Part shown: in pieces, positions 8,819 through 17,826 of the stretch
Layout: every line of letters starts with the position of its first letter
How positions within the stretch are numbered: position 1 is the first letter of the stretch
Assembly (NCBI GenBank): GCA_903875215.1
Contig: CAIQVH010000032.1
Location: 25,491 to 89,490 of the forward strand
DNA length: 64,000 nucleotides
Source: an uncultured Anaerolineae bacterium
Lineage (GTDB): Bacteria; Chloroflexota; Anaerolineae; Anaerolineales; Villigracilaceae
Reading direction: 5' to 3'
Notes under the pieces: generated by a model
What the model was told of the DNA's origin: nothing
What the model saw: the letters and a program-made list of their open reading frames with translations, nothing else
Database searches by the model: none
Made by a program: the position numbers and the translations under genes

Positions 8819-9190
8819 TTAAGACGGCGATCCATCTCCGGTTCGCCGCCTTTCAATTTCCACGCCTACTGCCGCCGTCCACGGAATCGCCTGGGTTTTT
8901 TCCACCCTGACACAGACCTTCTGCACTCCGCGGGTTACCAGGCATAACCGTGCCAGATCCTCCGCCAGGGCTTCCACCGTCATTCGATGGGAAGTTTCTG
9001 TATGCGCCCGGAGTTTTATGGCCACCTGCTCATAATCCACGCAATCTGCAATCGCATCTGTTTGTGCGGCCTTGCGAATATCTGTCAGCAGGGTCACATT
9101 GATGATCATTTCTTGCGGCGTGACACGCTCGTGTTCATAAATGCCGATGATGGCAGTCACCCGCAAATCCTTGATGATGATTTTGTCCAT
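8819..9190 (-). CDS. folB: Dihydroneopterin aldolase
   Basis: 123 residues, typical length. Makes 6-hydroxymethyl-dihydropterin in folate synthesis. Family features: IIIKDLRVTAIIGIYEHER at the N-terminus, active-site VDYEQVA, and the substrate-binding EALAEDLARLC segment. Minus-strand gene ending 20 bases from the folE stop, and starting where the Lgt-like gene ends, so it is probably co-transcribed with that gene and the thioredoxin upstream. Confidence 0.93.
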   Translation of the reverse strand: MDKIIIKDLRVTAIIGIYEHERVTPQEMIINVTLLTDIRKAAQTDAIADCVDYEQVAIKLRAHTETSHRMTVEALAEDLARLCLVTRGVQKVCVRVEKTQAIPWTAAVGVEIERRRTGDGSPS

Positions 9191-9949
9191 TTAGTTTCCT
9201 TTCAACCGGGCCTCTGGGGGCCTGGCACTTGATTCCAGTTTATGCAACAGCACCAGCGCTGCTGCCAAAGCCAGCCAGGCCAGCACTTGCGCAGAGCGGA
9301 TCCCGCCGGGGAGCAGGGTGCTATCGCCGCGAAAGGCTTCCAGAAAGAGGCGCAGGCCGGCCGTCAGCGCCACGAAAATGGCAAACAGAGATCCCGCCGC
9401 TGCATCCGCCTGTTGAGAGCGCCGGCCAAGGCTCAACAGGATCAGGGTTGCGGCGGCCAGTTCGTAAAATTGGGATGGGTGCCGGCGCGCGCCCCATAGC
9501 TCAATCGACCAGGGCAGGCTGGTGACCGCTCCATATGCCTGCCCGGAGGCGATGTGAGCCAGCGCCAGCCCCAGCATTCCCATTGCAAGGAGTGGGGTCA
9601 GGGCATCCAGTGTTGCCCACCCGGGGAGATGGTTCCGTTTTCCGTACCACAGGCTGGCAGCCAGCCCTGCCGCGACTCCGCTGATGGGGTCGAGCAGGGC
9701 CGGGTTCAGCGAGAAGAGGCTGAGCGGGGAGGCCCAAAAGGCCTGGGGCGCTTGCAGCAAGCTTCCGAGCCGGGCACCAACCAATCCAACGGTCAGCGCG
9801 CTGAAGACCAGGTTGTACAGGCTCTCGACCGGAAAATGCCGTTTAATGGCAAATTTCTCGGCCAGTGAAAGCCCCATCCATATCCCCAGGAGAATCAGCA
9901 ATCCGGGCAGTTGCAGCGCCAGGGGGCCAAGTTGCAGAACGGGCAGCAT
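9191..9949 (-). CDS. Lgt-like (prolipoprotein diacylglyceryl transferase family) membrane protein with degenerate active site
   Basis: 252 residues, about seven hydrophobic segments. Lgt family membership rests on the C-terminal RRHPSQFYEL motif and the GQAYG followed by LPWSIE, which match the canonical GELYG...LPW and RHPSQLYE. However, the Lgt signature GRIGNFxNGE aligns with LALAHIASGQ, so the essential Arg and Asn are replaced by Ala and His. True Lgt transfers diacylglycerol to the lipobox Cys; this protein may do something else. It overlaps the thioredoxin gene upstream by one base. Confidence 0.7.
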   Translation of the reverse strand: MLPVLQLGPLALQLPGLLILLGIWMGLSLAEKFAIKRHFPVESLYNLVFSALTVGLVGARLGSLLQAPQAFWASPLSLFSLNPALLDPISGVAAGLAASLWYGKRNHLPGWATLDALTPLLAMGMLGLALAHIASGQAYGAVTSLPWSIELWGARRHPSQFYELAAATLILLSLGRRSQQADAAAGSLFAIFVALTAGLRLFLEAFRGDSTLLPGGIRSAQVLAWLALAAALVLLHKLESSARPPEARLKGN

Positions 9950-10509
9950 CAGCGCACCTCCTTTAGCAGGTTCTCGACCCGGCTGCGCAGCAACGCTTCA
10001 GACATTGGCCCGCCGATCACCACCTCGCGGATCATTCCGTCTGGGCCGATGAAAAAAGTTGTTGGCAGCGATTGCACCCGGTAGAGTCGCGTGACTTCAC
10101 CCTGGGTGTCGAGCGGTACCGGAAAGGTCAGCTGGTTGGCCTCCATAAATGTTTGTGCAGCGGAGCGCGTGTCCTGAATGGTCGAATTCACTGCCAGCAC
10201 GACCAACCCCTGGTCTTTGTAGGCCTGGTAGGTGCGTTCGAGGGCTGGCATTTCGGCTTTGCAGGGCGGGCACCAGCTGGCCCACAGGTTGAGCAGGATG
10301 ACCTTTCCGCGCAGCTCGGAGAGTCTGACGGGTTGGTTATCCAGCGTGGTCAGTGAAAAATCGGGGGCGAGGAAGCCGGTTTGCGGGGCGGAAATTTCTT
10401 GGGTGGTGGAGGCTGATGAGGGGATGGCGGATGCTCCGATCCAGAGTAATCCGGCCAGAAGGATCATTCCGTAGAAAACAAACTTCTTTTCCGGTTGCAT
10501 AAATTTCAT
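9949..10509 (-). CDS. Membrane-anchored TlpA/ResA-like thiol-disulfide oxidoreductase
   Basis: 186 residues. An uncleaved signal anchor (about 10-32) exports a thioredoxin-fold domain (45-186) with active site WCPPC (Cys80, Cys83) and the cis-Pro in SLPTTFFIGPDG. It starts with an APDFSLTTLDNQPVRL segment typical of the AhpC-TSA/Redoxin group. These proteins reduce extracytoplasmic disulfides, often for cytochrome c assembly; no cytochrome maturation gene is near. First gene of a minus-strand unit with the Lgt-like gene and folB. Confidence 0.92.
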   Translation of the reverse strand: MKFMQPEKKFVFYGMILLAGLLWIGASAIPSSASTTQEISAPQTGFLAPDFSLTTLDNQPVRLSELRGKVILLNLWASWCPPCKAEMPALERTYQAYKDQGLVVLAVNSTIQDTRSAAQTFMEANQLTFPVPLDTQGEVTRLYRVQSLPTTFFIGPDGMIREVVIGGPMSEALLRSRVENLLKEVR

Positions 10510-10583
10510 TTTGCCTCTATAGTTAATGCATGGCGACTGGGTCGCCGTATGAAGTCAAATTTTACTTGATTCGATGCGCAGCC

Positions 10584-11366
10584 ATGTCATTTGATGCAGA
10601 CCTTTTTGTTGGAATTGATCCATGCGGAGCACGCAAGCCGTTCACCTATGCCGCGCTGGATAAAAATGGCCGCCTGGTAATGCTTGGGGCGGGAGAGGTG
10701 GAGGATGTGCTGGCATATGCTGGCAGTCAGCGTGCGCTGTTGGCGGCGGTCAATTCCCCGGTCCGGCCCAATATGGGACTGGTCAGCGGCCGGGTGGATG
10801 CCGGGCAACTGCCGGCACTGCGTGAACTGGCCCGTAATCTGAACATGCGCCGGGTGGAGTTTGAGTTGCATGAGCGCGGAATCAATGTCGCGCATACCCC
10901 GGCGCGGCGTGAACTGTGTGCCACCTGGGCTCAACTCGGCTTTGAGCTGTACCGGCGGCTGGAGAGGCTCGGGTTTCGTCCGCGTCTGAACGAGCCGCTG
11001 GAGTTGAGTTGGATTGAAACTCAGCCGCATGCGATCTATTGTGCGCTGCTCGGGCAGCTGCCGCTGGCGCGCTCCACGCTGGAAGGGCGGTTGCAACGTC
11101 AGCTGGCGCTTTATGAAACCGGCCTGGGCATTCGTGACCCGATGAATTTTTTTGAGGAATTGACCCGCCACAAGCTGTTGAAGGGAAATCTGCCGCTGGA
11201 AGAACTCTACACCCCTGAGCAGTTGGATGCGCTGGCAGCTGCCTGCACCGCCTGGATATTTTCCCGGCATCCAGAGCGTAGCTGTCGGCTGGGTGATCCT
11301 GCAGAAGGCCAGATCCTGCTCCCCGTGGCTGGTCTGAAGGAAAAGTATACGCCGGGCGGTGGCTGA
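10584..11366 (+). CDS. DUF429 family protein (predicted nuclease fold)
   Basis: About 260 residues with the ATG at 10584; an in-frame ATG at 10530 would add 18 unconserved residues. The opening FVGIDPCGARKPFTYAALD resembles the DUF429 family, predicted to have an RNase H-like fold with acidic residues near the start. Further acidic and aromatic motifs (IETQPHAIYCALLG, FEELTRHKLLKG) match the family pattern. Function unknown. Divergent from the thioredoxin gene and followed by a strong terminator. Confidence 0.75.
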   Translation: MSFDADLFVGIDPCGARKPFTYAALDKNGRLVMLGAGEVEDVLAYAGSQRALLAAVNSPVRPNMGLVSGRVDAGQLPALRELARNLNMRRVEFELHERGINVAHTPARRELCATWAQLGFELYRRLERLGFRPRLNEPLELSWIETQPHAIYCALLGQLPLARSTLEGRLQRQLALYETGLGIRDPMNFFEELTRHKLLKGNLPLEELYTPEQLDALAAACTAWIFSRHPERSCRLGDPAEGQILLPVAGLKEKYTPGGG

Positions 11367-11368
11367 TG

Positions 11369-11404
11369 AAAACTGGCGGGCCTCGCAAGGCCCGCCAGTT
11401 TTTT
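11369..11404 (+). terminator. Bidirectional-type terminator after the DUF429 gene
   Basis: 14-bp stem (11369-11382 with 11389-11402), loop TCGCAA, A-rich on the left and T6 on the right. It can serve the plus-strand DUF429 gene and the convergent minus-strand gene at 11419. Confidence 0.9.
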
Positions 11405-11418
11405 CGAAAGGGAGGTGA

Positions 11419-11700
11419 TTATCTGGTGATAGTACGAATCCAAAGTACCAGGAAAAACAGGAAGGAAAATCCGCCCAGGATGGCGATGATGGTGGCTGTC
11501 TGGGCATCCCGGATGTGGAGAAAGGCTGCCATGCCCAGCAGCACCCAGGTCAGCGGGTGCAGGTGATGCAGGCCCATGTTCAGCCACATACTACGATTTT
11601 CGCGCGCTTTCGGCTTTGGCCACACATACACAAACACTGCCGCCAGGATGAAACAGGCAAAACCGATCAGGGGCATCGGAATTCCAAAAAGATTATCCAT
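11419..11700 (-). CDS. Small membrane protein of unknown function
   Basis: 93 residues with three predicted membrane segments (about 5-27, 50-63, 68-90) and a basic loop (KPKAREN). No family recognised. A GGAG-type site (AAGGAGACTC on the minus strand) precedes the start. Possibly co-transcribed with the zinc-ribbon protein at 11732, whose stop lies 31 bases upstream. Confidence 0.75.
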   Translation of the reverse strand: MDNLFGIPMPLIGFACFILAAVFVYVWPKPKARENRSMWLNMGLHHLHPLTWVLLGMAAFLHIRDAQTATIIAILGGFSFLFFLVLWIRTITR

Positions 11701-11731
11701 TAAAGAGTCTCCTTATTTTATTAAAGTCCTT

Positions 11732-12796
11732 TTATAAGCGGATGACGTATCCGCAGTATTCGCATTTCAAGCTGTCGGTGCCGCGCAGCACCACCTGGGT
11801 GATGTTCGCGCCGCAGGATGGGCACTGGCTGGGGGCCGATTTGACCTTTTCCACCTCGGCCTGGTCTATGGCGATGGCGCGGCTCTTGTCAAACTCCTTG
11901 CTTTTGGCGCGGTTGAGCAGCTGCACCCATTCGTTCCCCTCCTGCCAGATGTGCAGGTGGATGGTTTCCAGCGGGGCGCCTTCGCCGAAGCGCAGGTCAA
12001 GATGATCTTCGTTTTTTAACAGGCCCTGTTTGGAGGCTTTGCTCTCCTCAATCAGCGCCACTGGAGCTTCCCATTTAAGGGCCTGCACCTTTTCTTTGGC
12101 TGTGGTAATGAACAGGATCTTCTTGGTAGCGATTTCTTCTTTTTGCTCGAAGATCAGGCGCTGGTCGGTCAGGTAAAGTACGCCTTCAGGATCATCCTTG
12201 TTCTCTTTCACATCCGGGCACCAGACAGCCTTGACGGCCATGATCCCGCTTTCAGTGGGGAGCAGGGTAAATTTGGCTTCTGCCAGCTGCGAATACAGCC
12301 ATTCGAGTTGATCGACATGGCTGTCCAGGCTGCCCACCTGGCTACGGAATGCGTCATACATGCCAACGATCTGCCGCTCGGCCGCTTTGACCTTGTCTTC
12401 CATGGTTTCCATGCCGGCTTCCAGGCTGGCCAGGAGTGGGCGCGCAGCCGCCACGTTCGTCTTCACCGTGGCCAACTGACTCATCTGCATTTCGAGCGGC
12501 CGCATGGCATTTTGCAGTAGGGCGGCCTGCTGATTGGCTGCCGCAGTCACTGAAGGCTGGAGCTTTGCCCATTGGTCGGCAAAATCCGTGGCGCGCGGTT
12601 CCAGATCTTTTTCAAAGGCATAACCACGTTCCCGCAGGCTTTGAATCCGCCCGGGCAGGCCTCTGGCGAGCGTATCAAAATCTTCCAGGGCGTCACGCAC
12701 GCTGTTCAGCCGGGCGTTGTCTTGCAACCAGCCAAGCCTGGTTTTCAGGGAAAAAATGTCACTTTCGATTTTTTCAGCGGGGGAAGGCGTTGTCAT
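11732..12796 (-). CDS. Coiled-coil protein with C-terminal zinc ribbon, unknown function
   Basis: 354 residues. The ATG at 12796 has an AAGGAG site six bases upstream; the frame extends 24 codons further but without a ribosome site. The N-terminal half (about 1-185) is helical and coiled-coil; the middle (195-310) looks like a beta-rich domain; the last 30 residues hold a zinc ribbon with CPSC and CEYC. No signal peptide. No function can be assigned; the ribbon suggests binding to a nucleic acid or protein. Confidence 0.75.
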   Translation of the reverse strand: MTTPSPAEKIESDIFSLKTRLGWLQDNARLNSVRDALEDFDTLARGLPGRIQSLRERGYAFEKDLEPRATDFADQWAKLQPSVTAAANQQAALLQNAMRPLEMQMSQLATVKTNVAAARPLLASLEAGMETMEDKVKAAERQIVGMYDAFRSQVGSLDSHVDQLEWLYSQLAEAKFTLLPTESGIMAVKAVWCPDVKENKDDPEGVLYLTDQRLIFEQKEEIATKKILFITTAKEKVQALKWEAPVALIEESKASKQGLLKNEDHLDLRFGEGAPLETIHLHIWQEGNEWVQLLNRAKSKEFDKSRAIAIDQAEVEKVKSAPSQCPSCGANITQVVLRGTDSLKCEYCGYVIRL

Positions 12797-12853
12797 GCAG
12801 GCTCCTTTTATATTCTGGTGAACGTATGTAAAAGTATATCCCAAAAACTCGCG

Positions 12854-12862
12854 TGGTAAAAT
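12854..12862 (+). promoter_or_regulatory. Extended -10 promoter of the tkt operon
   Basis: TGG followed by TAAAAT (12857-12862) fits an extended -10 element; no good -35 is seen at 17 bases. This predicts a transcript start near 12869 and a leader of about 37 bases before tkt. Confidence 0.5.
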
Positions 12863-12905
12863 AGCCAACGTGTTTTCTCAATCAATAAATTTGTAAGAGG
12901 TTCCC

Positions 12906-14909
12906 ATGAGTTCCGCATTACAACAGCGTGCCATTACCACCATCCGATTCCTCGCCGCGGATGCCGTCCAACAGGCGAATTCCGGGCATCCCGGGTTACC
13001 GATGGGGGCCGCGGCGCTCGCTTATACCCTATGGACCCGTCACCTGAAGCACAGCCCGCACAATCCAGCCTGGCCAAACCGTGACCGGTTTATTCTCTCC
13101 GGCGGCCACGGGTCGGCATTGCTCTATGCCTTGCTGTATCTGACAGGGTACAACCTGCCGCTCGAAGAATTGAAAAGATTTCGCCAATGGGGCAGTCTTA
13201 CCCCCGGCCACCCGGAATTTGGGCTGACCCCAGGCGTGGAAACTACCACCGGCCCGCTTGGCGCTGGTTTTTCCAACGGAGTCGGGATGGCCATTGCTGA
13301 AGCGCATCTGGCCGCCGAAATTAACACCCCGGAACATCTGCTGATTGACCATTTCATCTATGCCATCGTCACAGACGGCGATTTGATGGAAGGCGTGGCC
13401 TCGGAAGCCGCCTCTTTGGCCGGGCACCTGCGCCTTGGAAAGTTGATTTACCTCTACGACGACAACCACATCTCGATTGACGGCTCCACCGACCTGGCTT
13501 TTACCGAAGACCGCCTGGCGCGCTTTTCTGCATACGGTTGGCACACCCAGTCGGTGGAGGATGGTAACGACGTGGACGCCATTGACGCCGCCATTTGGGC
13601 CGCTAGGGCTGATCCGCGCCCTTCGTTGATTGCGGTGCGTACTACCATCGGGTTTGGCGCGCCCAACCGCCAGGGGACTTCCAAGGCACATGGTGAACCA
13701 CTCGGCGAGGAGGAACTGTCTCTGGCCAAACAAAACCTCAACTGGCCGCTCGAACCGCGCTTTATCATTCCACCCGATGCCCTGGCCTATTTCAGAGAGG
13801 CAATCAACCGCGGTGATGAATATGAAATTGACTGGAACTGCAACTTCAGCCTGTACCGCCAGGCCTATCCCGACCGGGCGCAGGAGTTTGAGCGCCGCCT
13901 GGCCGGAGAACTGCCCCCCGGCTGGGATGCTGATCTGCCGGTTTTTCCCGCCGACACAAAAGGCCTGGCGACACGCGCAGCCTCCGGCAAGGCGCTCAAC
14001 TTCTTTGCCGCACGTCTCCCCGAACTGCTTGGGGGCTCGGCTGACCTGGCGCCCTCCAACAATACCAAACTCGAAGGCCAGGCCGCTTTCCAGGCGGATT
14101 CTCCGGCTGGGCGGAATTTCCACTTTGGTGTACGTGAACACGGCATGGGCGGCGCCATCAATGGAATGGCCTATCATGGCGGGCTGCGCCCGTTTGGCGC
14201 CACCTTCCTCGTCTTTGCCGATTATCTGCGCCCGGCCATCCGGCTGGCTGCCATTTCGCACCTGCCCTCCATTTGGGTCTTTACCCACGATTCGATCGGC
14301 GTTGGCGAAGATGGACCAACCCATCAGCCGGTGGAACAGGTTGTTTCTTTGCGCGCAATTCCCAACCTGGTGACCCTGCGCCCGGCGGATGCGAATGAGA
14401 CGGTCCACGCCTGGCGTTTAGCCCTGGCCCGCACCCACGCCCCGACCGCCTTGATCCTGACCCGACAAAATTTGCCCACCCTGGACCGTTCCATCTACTC
14501 CGACGCGGCGCTGGTGGAAAAAGGCGCTTACGTCCTGGCTGACCTGGGCGATGGGCAGCCGGAACTGATCTTGATGGCTTCCGGCTCGGAAGTGAGCCTG
14601 ATCGTCGCTGCCGGGGTGCGTCTGGCGGCGGAGGGTGTCAATGTACGGCTGGTTTCTGTTCCCAGCTGGGAATTGTTCCGGGCCCAGGAGGCGGGCTACC
14701 GCGAGTCGGTTTTCCCGGCACATGTGACGGCGCGGGTGGCTGTCGAGGCGGGTCTTGGCCTGGGCTGGGAGCGTTTTGTCGGCACGGCTGGCGCAATTAT
14801 CAGTATGGAGCATTATGGCGCTTCAGCCCCGGCGGCGCGTTTATTCCAGGAATTTGGCTTCACTGTCGAAAATGTGATTGCAACCGCCCAGAGGGTGCTG
14901 CACCCATGA
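12906..14909 (+). CDS. tkt: Transketolase
   Basis: 667 residues, full family length. Thiamine-diphosphate enzyme moving two-carbon units in the non-oxidative pentose phosphate pathway. N-terminal [10 protein letters not shown] motif, TPP-binding region [13 protein letters not shown] leading to DDNHISIDG, central pyrimidine-binding domain with [15 protein letters not shown], and a C-terminal transketolase domain. Ribosome site AAGAGG. It overlaps rpiB by 4 bases (ATGA), so tkt-rpiB-tal form an operon. Confidence 0.97.
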   Translation: MSSALQQRAITTIRFLAADAVQQANSGHPGLPMGAAALAYTLWTRHLKHSPHNPAWPNRDRFILSGGHGSALLYALLYLTGYNLPLEELKRFRQWGSLTPGHPEFGLTPGVETTTGPLGAGFSNGVGMAIAEAHLAAEINTPEHLLIDHFIYAIVTDGDLMEGVASEAASLAGHLRLGKLIYLYDDNHISIDGSTDLAFTEDRLARFSAYGWHTQSVEDGNDVDAIDAAIWAARADPRPSLIAVRTTIGFGAPNRQGTSKAHGEPLGEEELSLAKQNLNWPLEPRFIIPPDALAYFREAINRGDEYEIDWNCNFSLYRQAYPDRAQEFERRLAGELPPGWDADLPVFPADTKGLATRAASGKALNFFAARLPELLGGSADLAPSNNTKLEGQAAFQADSPAGRNFHFGVREHGMGGAINGMAYHGGLRPFGATFLVFADYLRPAIRLAAISHLPSIWVFTHDSIGVGEDGPTHQPVEQVVSLRAIPNLVTLRPADANETVHAWRLALARTHAPTALILTRQNLPTLDRSIYSDAALVEKGAYVLADLGDGQPELILMASGSEVSLIVAAGVRLAAEGVNVRLVSVPSWELFRAQEAGYRESVFPAHVTARVAVEAGLGLGWERFVGTAGAIISMEHYGASAPAARLFQEFGFTVENVIATAQRVLHP

Positions 14910-15364
14910 AAATCGCCGTCGCCTGTGACCACGCCGGTTTTCCGTTGAAAGCCACCATCCTCGAAGTCGTCCGTGCCGCCGGGTTTGAACCGCTTGACCT
15001 GGGCACTGACAGCTCGGCCGCGGTGGATTATCCCGATCAGGCTGAAAAGCTGGGGCGCGCTGTGCTTCAGGGCCAGGCCTGGCGCGGGATTTTGCTGTGC
15101 GGCTCGGGTGTTGGGGCCTGCATTGCGGCCAATAAGCTCAAGGGCATTTATGCCGGAGTCTGCCATGATACCTATTCGGCGCATCAGGCTGTCGAGCATG
15201 ATGATATGAATGTCTTGTGCCTGGGCGCGCGCATCATCGGCCCCGAACCGGCGCGCGAGATTGTGCTGGCTTTTTTGGGCGCGCGCTTTTTGGGCGATGA
15301 CCCGGGCCAGGAACGCCACCAGCGCCGTGTTGGCAAAGTGCGCCAGTTGGAACGCGCAGGCTAA
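14906..15364 (+). CDS. rpiB: Ribose-5-phosphate isomerase B
   Basis: 152 residues, RpiB/LacAB family. Interconverts ribulose-5-P and ribose-5-P. Visible motifs: [10 protein letters not shown] at the N-terminus, the catalytic-Cys loop [15 protein letters not shown], and [18 protein letters not shown]. Start ATGA overlaps the tkt stop. Sits between tkt and tal, its pathway partners. Confidence 0.96.
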   Translation: MKIAVACDHAGFPLKATILEVVRAAGFEPLDLGTDSSAAVDYPDQAEKLGRAVLQGQAWRGILLCGSGVGACIAANKLKGIYAGVCHDTYSAHQAVEHDDMNVLCLGARIIGPEPAREIVLAFLGARFLGDDPGQERHQRRVGKVRQLERAG

Positions 15365-15413
15365 CCTGCGCTTGCCAGCCCCAGGTTTATCATTTCTTTT
15401 TCAGGAAAATAAC

Positions 15414-16502
15414 ATGAGCAACCCAATTGCGGAATTGACAGCCCTTGGGCAGTCGATCTGGTATGACAACATTCAGCGCCGCCTGCTCGAAAATGGCGAC
15501 CTGGCGGCAATGATTGAGCGCGGCGAGATTCGCGGCGTGACCTCCAATCCGTCCATTTTTCACAACGCCATCGCCAAATCGAGCGATTACGATGCCGCCC
15601 TGGCGCCACTGGCGCGGGCCGGACTGACCAGCGAGCAGATTTTTTGGCAGCTGGCCGGCGCAGACATCTCTGCCGCCTGTGATCTGTTTCTGCCGCTTTA
15701 TCGCGCCAGCGAAGGCACGGATGGCTACGTCAGCCTCGAAGTCAGCCCAACCCTGGCAAACGATACCGCCGGAACCGTGGCACAGGCCCAGGAATTGTGG
15801 GCGCAGCTGGCGCGGCCCAACCTGATGATCAAAATCCCCGCCACGCTGGCGGGTATTCCGGCCATCCGGCAGGTTATCGCCGCGGGCATCAACGTCAATG
15901 TCACGTTGATCTTTTCGCTGGAGCGTTATCGCGCCGTCATGGAAGCCTACCTGTCTGGCCTGGAAGACCGCCTGCTGGCCGGCGGCGATATCGAAAACAT
16001 CCATTCGGTGGCCTCCTTTTTCGTCTCGCGCGTCGACAGCAAGATCGACCCGCAGCTGCCAGCCCACTCGCCCCTGGCAGGAAAATCCGCCATCGCCAAC
16101 GCCCGGCTGGCCTACGACGAATTCCGCCAGGTCTTTGGCGGATCCCGCTTCGGAAAATTGCAGCTGGCGAAAGCCAACCTGCAGCGCCCGCTGTGGGCCT
16201 CCACCAGCACCAAGAACCCGGCCTACCCCGACACGATTTACATCGACAACCTGATCGGCGCGGCCACCGTCAACACCGTCCCGCCTGCCACGCTGGAAGC
16301 CTTCAAAGATCACGGTCAGGCCGCCGAAACCCTGCTTTCTGGCCTGGAATCGGCCCGGCAGCAGGTCGCCGCGCTCGAGCAGGCTGGTATCTCCATGGCG
16401 GAAGTCACCCGGCAGCTTGAACAGGAAGGCGTCAAGGCGTTTGTGGAGGCCTTCACTGCGCTGCTCGAAAGCCTGGAAGCCAGGCGCCAGGGCCTGGCCT
16501 GA
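15414..16502 (+). CDS. tal: Transaldolase
   Basis: 362 residues. The ATG at 15414 begins the conserved SNPIAELTALGQSIWYDN; an in-frame earlier start at 15210 lies inside rpiB and gives a non-family prefix. Active-site features: IRGVTSNPSIFHNAI, Schiff-base Lys in NLMIKIPAT, and NVTLIFSLERY. Length and motifs fit the TalAB/TAL-PGI-type (class of about 360 residues, common outside enterobacteria). Third gene of the pentose phosphate operon. Confidence 0.95.
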   Translation: MSNPIAELTALGQSIWYDNIQRRLLENGDLAAMIERGEIRGVTSNPSIFHNAIAKSSDYDAALAPLARAGLTSEQIFWQLAGADISAACDLFLPLYRASEGTDGYVSLEVSPTLANDTAGTVAQAQELWAQLARPNLMIKIPATLAGIPAIRQVIAAGINVNVTLIFSLERYRAVMEAYLSGLEDRLLAGGDIENIHSVASFFVSRVDSKIDPQLPAHSPLAGKSAIANARLAYDEFRQVFGGSRFGKLQLAKANLQRPLWASTSTKNPAYPDTIYIDNLIGAATVNTVPPATLEAFKDHGQAAETLLSGLESARQQVAALEQAGISMAEVTRQLEQEGVKAFVEAFTALLESLEARRQGLA

Positions 16503-16561
16503 CCCACCCCAACTGAAATCTGAAGTAACAACCCTTTGCAGTAAACCAAAAGGAGTAGGCG

Positions 16562-17284
16562 ATGAAAAACAATCTTTTCGTACGGAAATCATTGGCCATG
16601 GGGGTGCATCTCTTTACTGCCACTGGCGCGATATGGGGCTTGCTGGCGTTGATTGCCGTCTTTCATCACGAATGGCGTCAAGCCATCCTGTGGATGATCC
16701 TGGCCATGCTGGTTGACGGGTTTGACGGTATGCTGGCGCGTTGGGCCAAAGTGAAAACCTACGCCGCCCATATTGACGGCGAATTGCTCGATAACATTCT
16801 CGATTACCTGAATTACGTTGTCGTCCCGGCCCTGTTCCTGCTCGAAGCAGATTTCCTGCCGGCGGGCTGGCGCTGGATCGGCGCCTTCGCCATTCTGCTG
16901 ACCTCGGCGTACCAGTTCACCCAGGTGGACGCCAAAACGGATGAAAGCAACGATTACTTCTTCAAGGGCTTCCCTTCCTATTGGAACGTGATGGTGCTTT
17001 ATATGCTCGTCATGCAGCTCAACCCCTGGCTGAATCTGGCCTTTCTGTTGACTTTCAATCTGCTTGTCTTCATACCGATCAAGTGGATTTACCCCACCCG
17101 AACTCCACACTTGCGACGTCTGACCCTGATATTTTCCTACATTTATGGGTTTGTCGGCATTTGGGGCGTGCTCCAGTACCCGAACGTGCCCTCCTGGGTG
17201 GTCTGGTCTTCCTTCCTATACGTTGGCTATTATGCCATCCTGAGCCTGTGGCCGCGCAAGCCGGCTGAAATGGTGGCAGGCTGA
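16562..17284 (+). CDS. pcs: Phosphatidylcholine synthase-like CDP-alcohol phosphatidyltransferase
   Basis: 240 residues, about seven hydrophobic segments. The CDP-alcohol transferase signature appears as DGMLARWAKVKTYAAHIDGE followed by LLDNILDYLNY (about residues 57-90), with all Asp residues present; the usual Gly position is shifted as in Pcs enzymes. The following KTDESNDYFFKGFPSYWN and IPIKWIYPTRTPHLR segments resemble Pcs, which condenses choline with CDP-diacylglycerol, more than PgsA or PssA. The neighbouring PlsC-like and lipid kinase genes also concern phospholipids. Substrate not proven. Confidence 0.8.
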   Translation: MKNNLFVRKSLAMGVHLFTATGAIWGLLALIAVFHHEWRQAILWMILAMLVDGFDGMLARWAKVKTYAAHIDGELLDNILDYLNYVVVPALFLLEADFLPAGWRWIGAFAILLTSAYQFTQVDAKTDESNDYFFKGFPSYWNVMVLYMLVMQLNPWLNLAFLLTFNLLVFIPIKWIYPTRTPHLRRLTLIFSYIYGFVGIWGVLQYPNVPSWVVWSSFLYVGYYAILSLWPRKPAEMVAG

Positions 17285-17288
17285 ACGG

Positions 17289-17738
17289 GTGGTCATGTTT
17301 ATTGAACCGGTCACAGCCGTCACGCCCGAACTGGAGGAGGCCTTCTCGCGACTGATTCCGCAGCTGACGCGGGCCAGTATCCCCAGCGCGGAAGACCTTC
17401 AGCGCCTGATCGATTCTCCCAGCCGGCTGATCATTGCCCGCCACCCCGACGCAGCCGGGGGCATTGTAGGTGCCGCCTGCCTGGGCGTTTTTCGCACCCC
17501 AAGCGGAGTTCATGCCCACCTGGAAGATATCATCGTGGACGAGGCGTTTCGCGGCCAGGGGCTGGGCGAGGCGCTGGTGGGGGCGCTGCTGACACTGGCG
17601 CGCGAATTGGGTCTGCCGGGTGTTTCGCTGACCTGTAATCCGCGCCGGGTTGCGGCGAATGCCCTGTATCGCAAGCTGGGCTTCCAGGAGTGGCAGACCA
17701 ATGTCTATTGGTTTGATCTGGGCCCGGGCGGCGGGTGA
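17289..17738 (+). CDS. GNAT family N-acetyltransferase
   Basis: 149 residues from a GTG at 17289 (an ATG at 17295 is equally possible). Acetyl-CoA-binding motif A is clear: LEDIIVDEAFRGQGLGEALV (about 78-97), followed by LTCNPRRVAANALYRKLGF (motif B). Acceptor unknown. Begins four bases after the phosphatidyltransferase gene, so probably co-transcribed; terminator follows. Confidence 0.9.
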   Translation: MVMFIEPVTAVTPELEEAFSRLIPQLTRASIPSAEDLQRLIDSPSRLIIARHPDAAGGIVGAACLGVFRTPSGVHAHLEDIIVDEAFRGQGLGEALVGALLTLARELGLPGVSLTCNPRRVAANALYRKLGFQEWQTNVYWFDLGPGGG

Positions 17739-17761
17739 GTGCTGGAGTGAAGTTAACAATC

Positions 17762-17795
17762 AAAAACCGGAGGCTGTGGCAGCTTCCGGTTTTTT
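17762..17795 (+). terminator. Intrinsic terminator after the GNAT gene
   Basis: 15-bp stem with one G-T pair (17762-17776 with 17780-17794), 3-base loop, T6 tail. A-rich on the left, so it can also serve the convergent minus-strand gene at 17827. Confidence 0.88.
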
Positions 17796-17826
17796 GTATC
17801 GGGAGTGGCAAATGCCCGGGCGGGGG

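Noticed and set aside
15210..15413. Upstream extension of transaldolase
   Set aside because: Lies within rpiB in another frame and encodes a non-family prefix; the conserved N-terminus starts at 15414.
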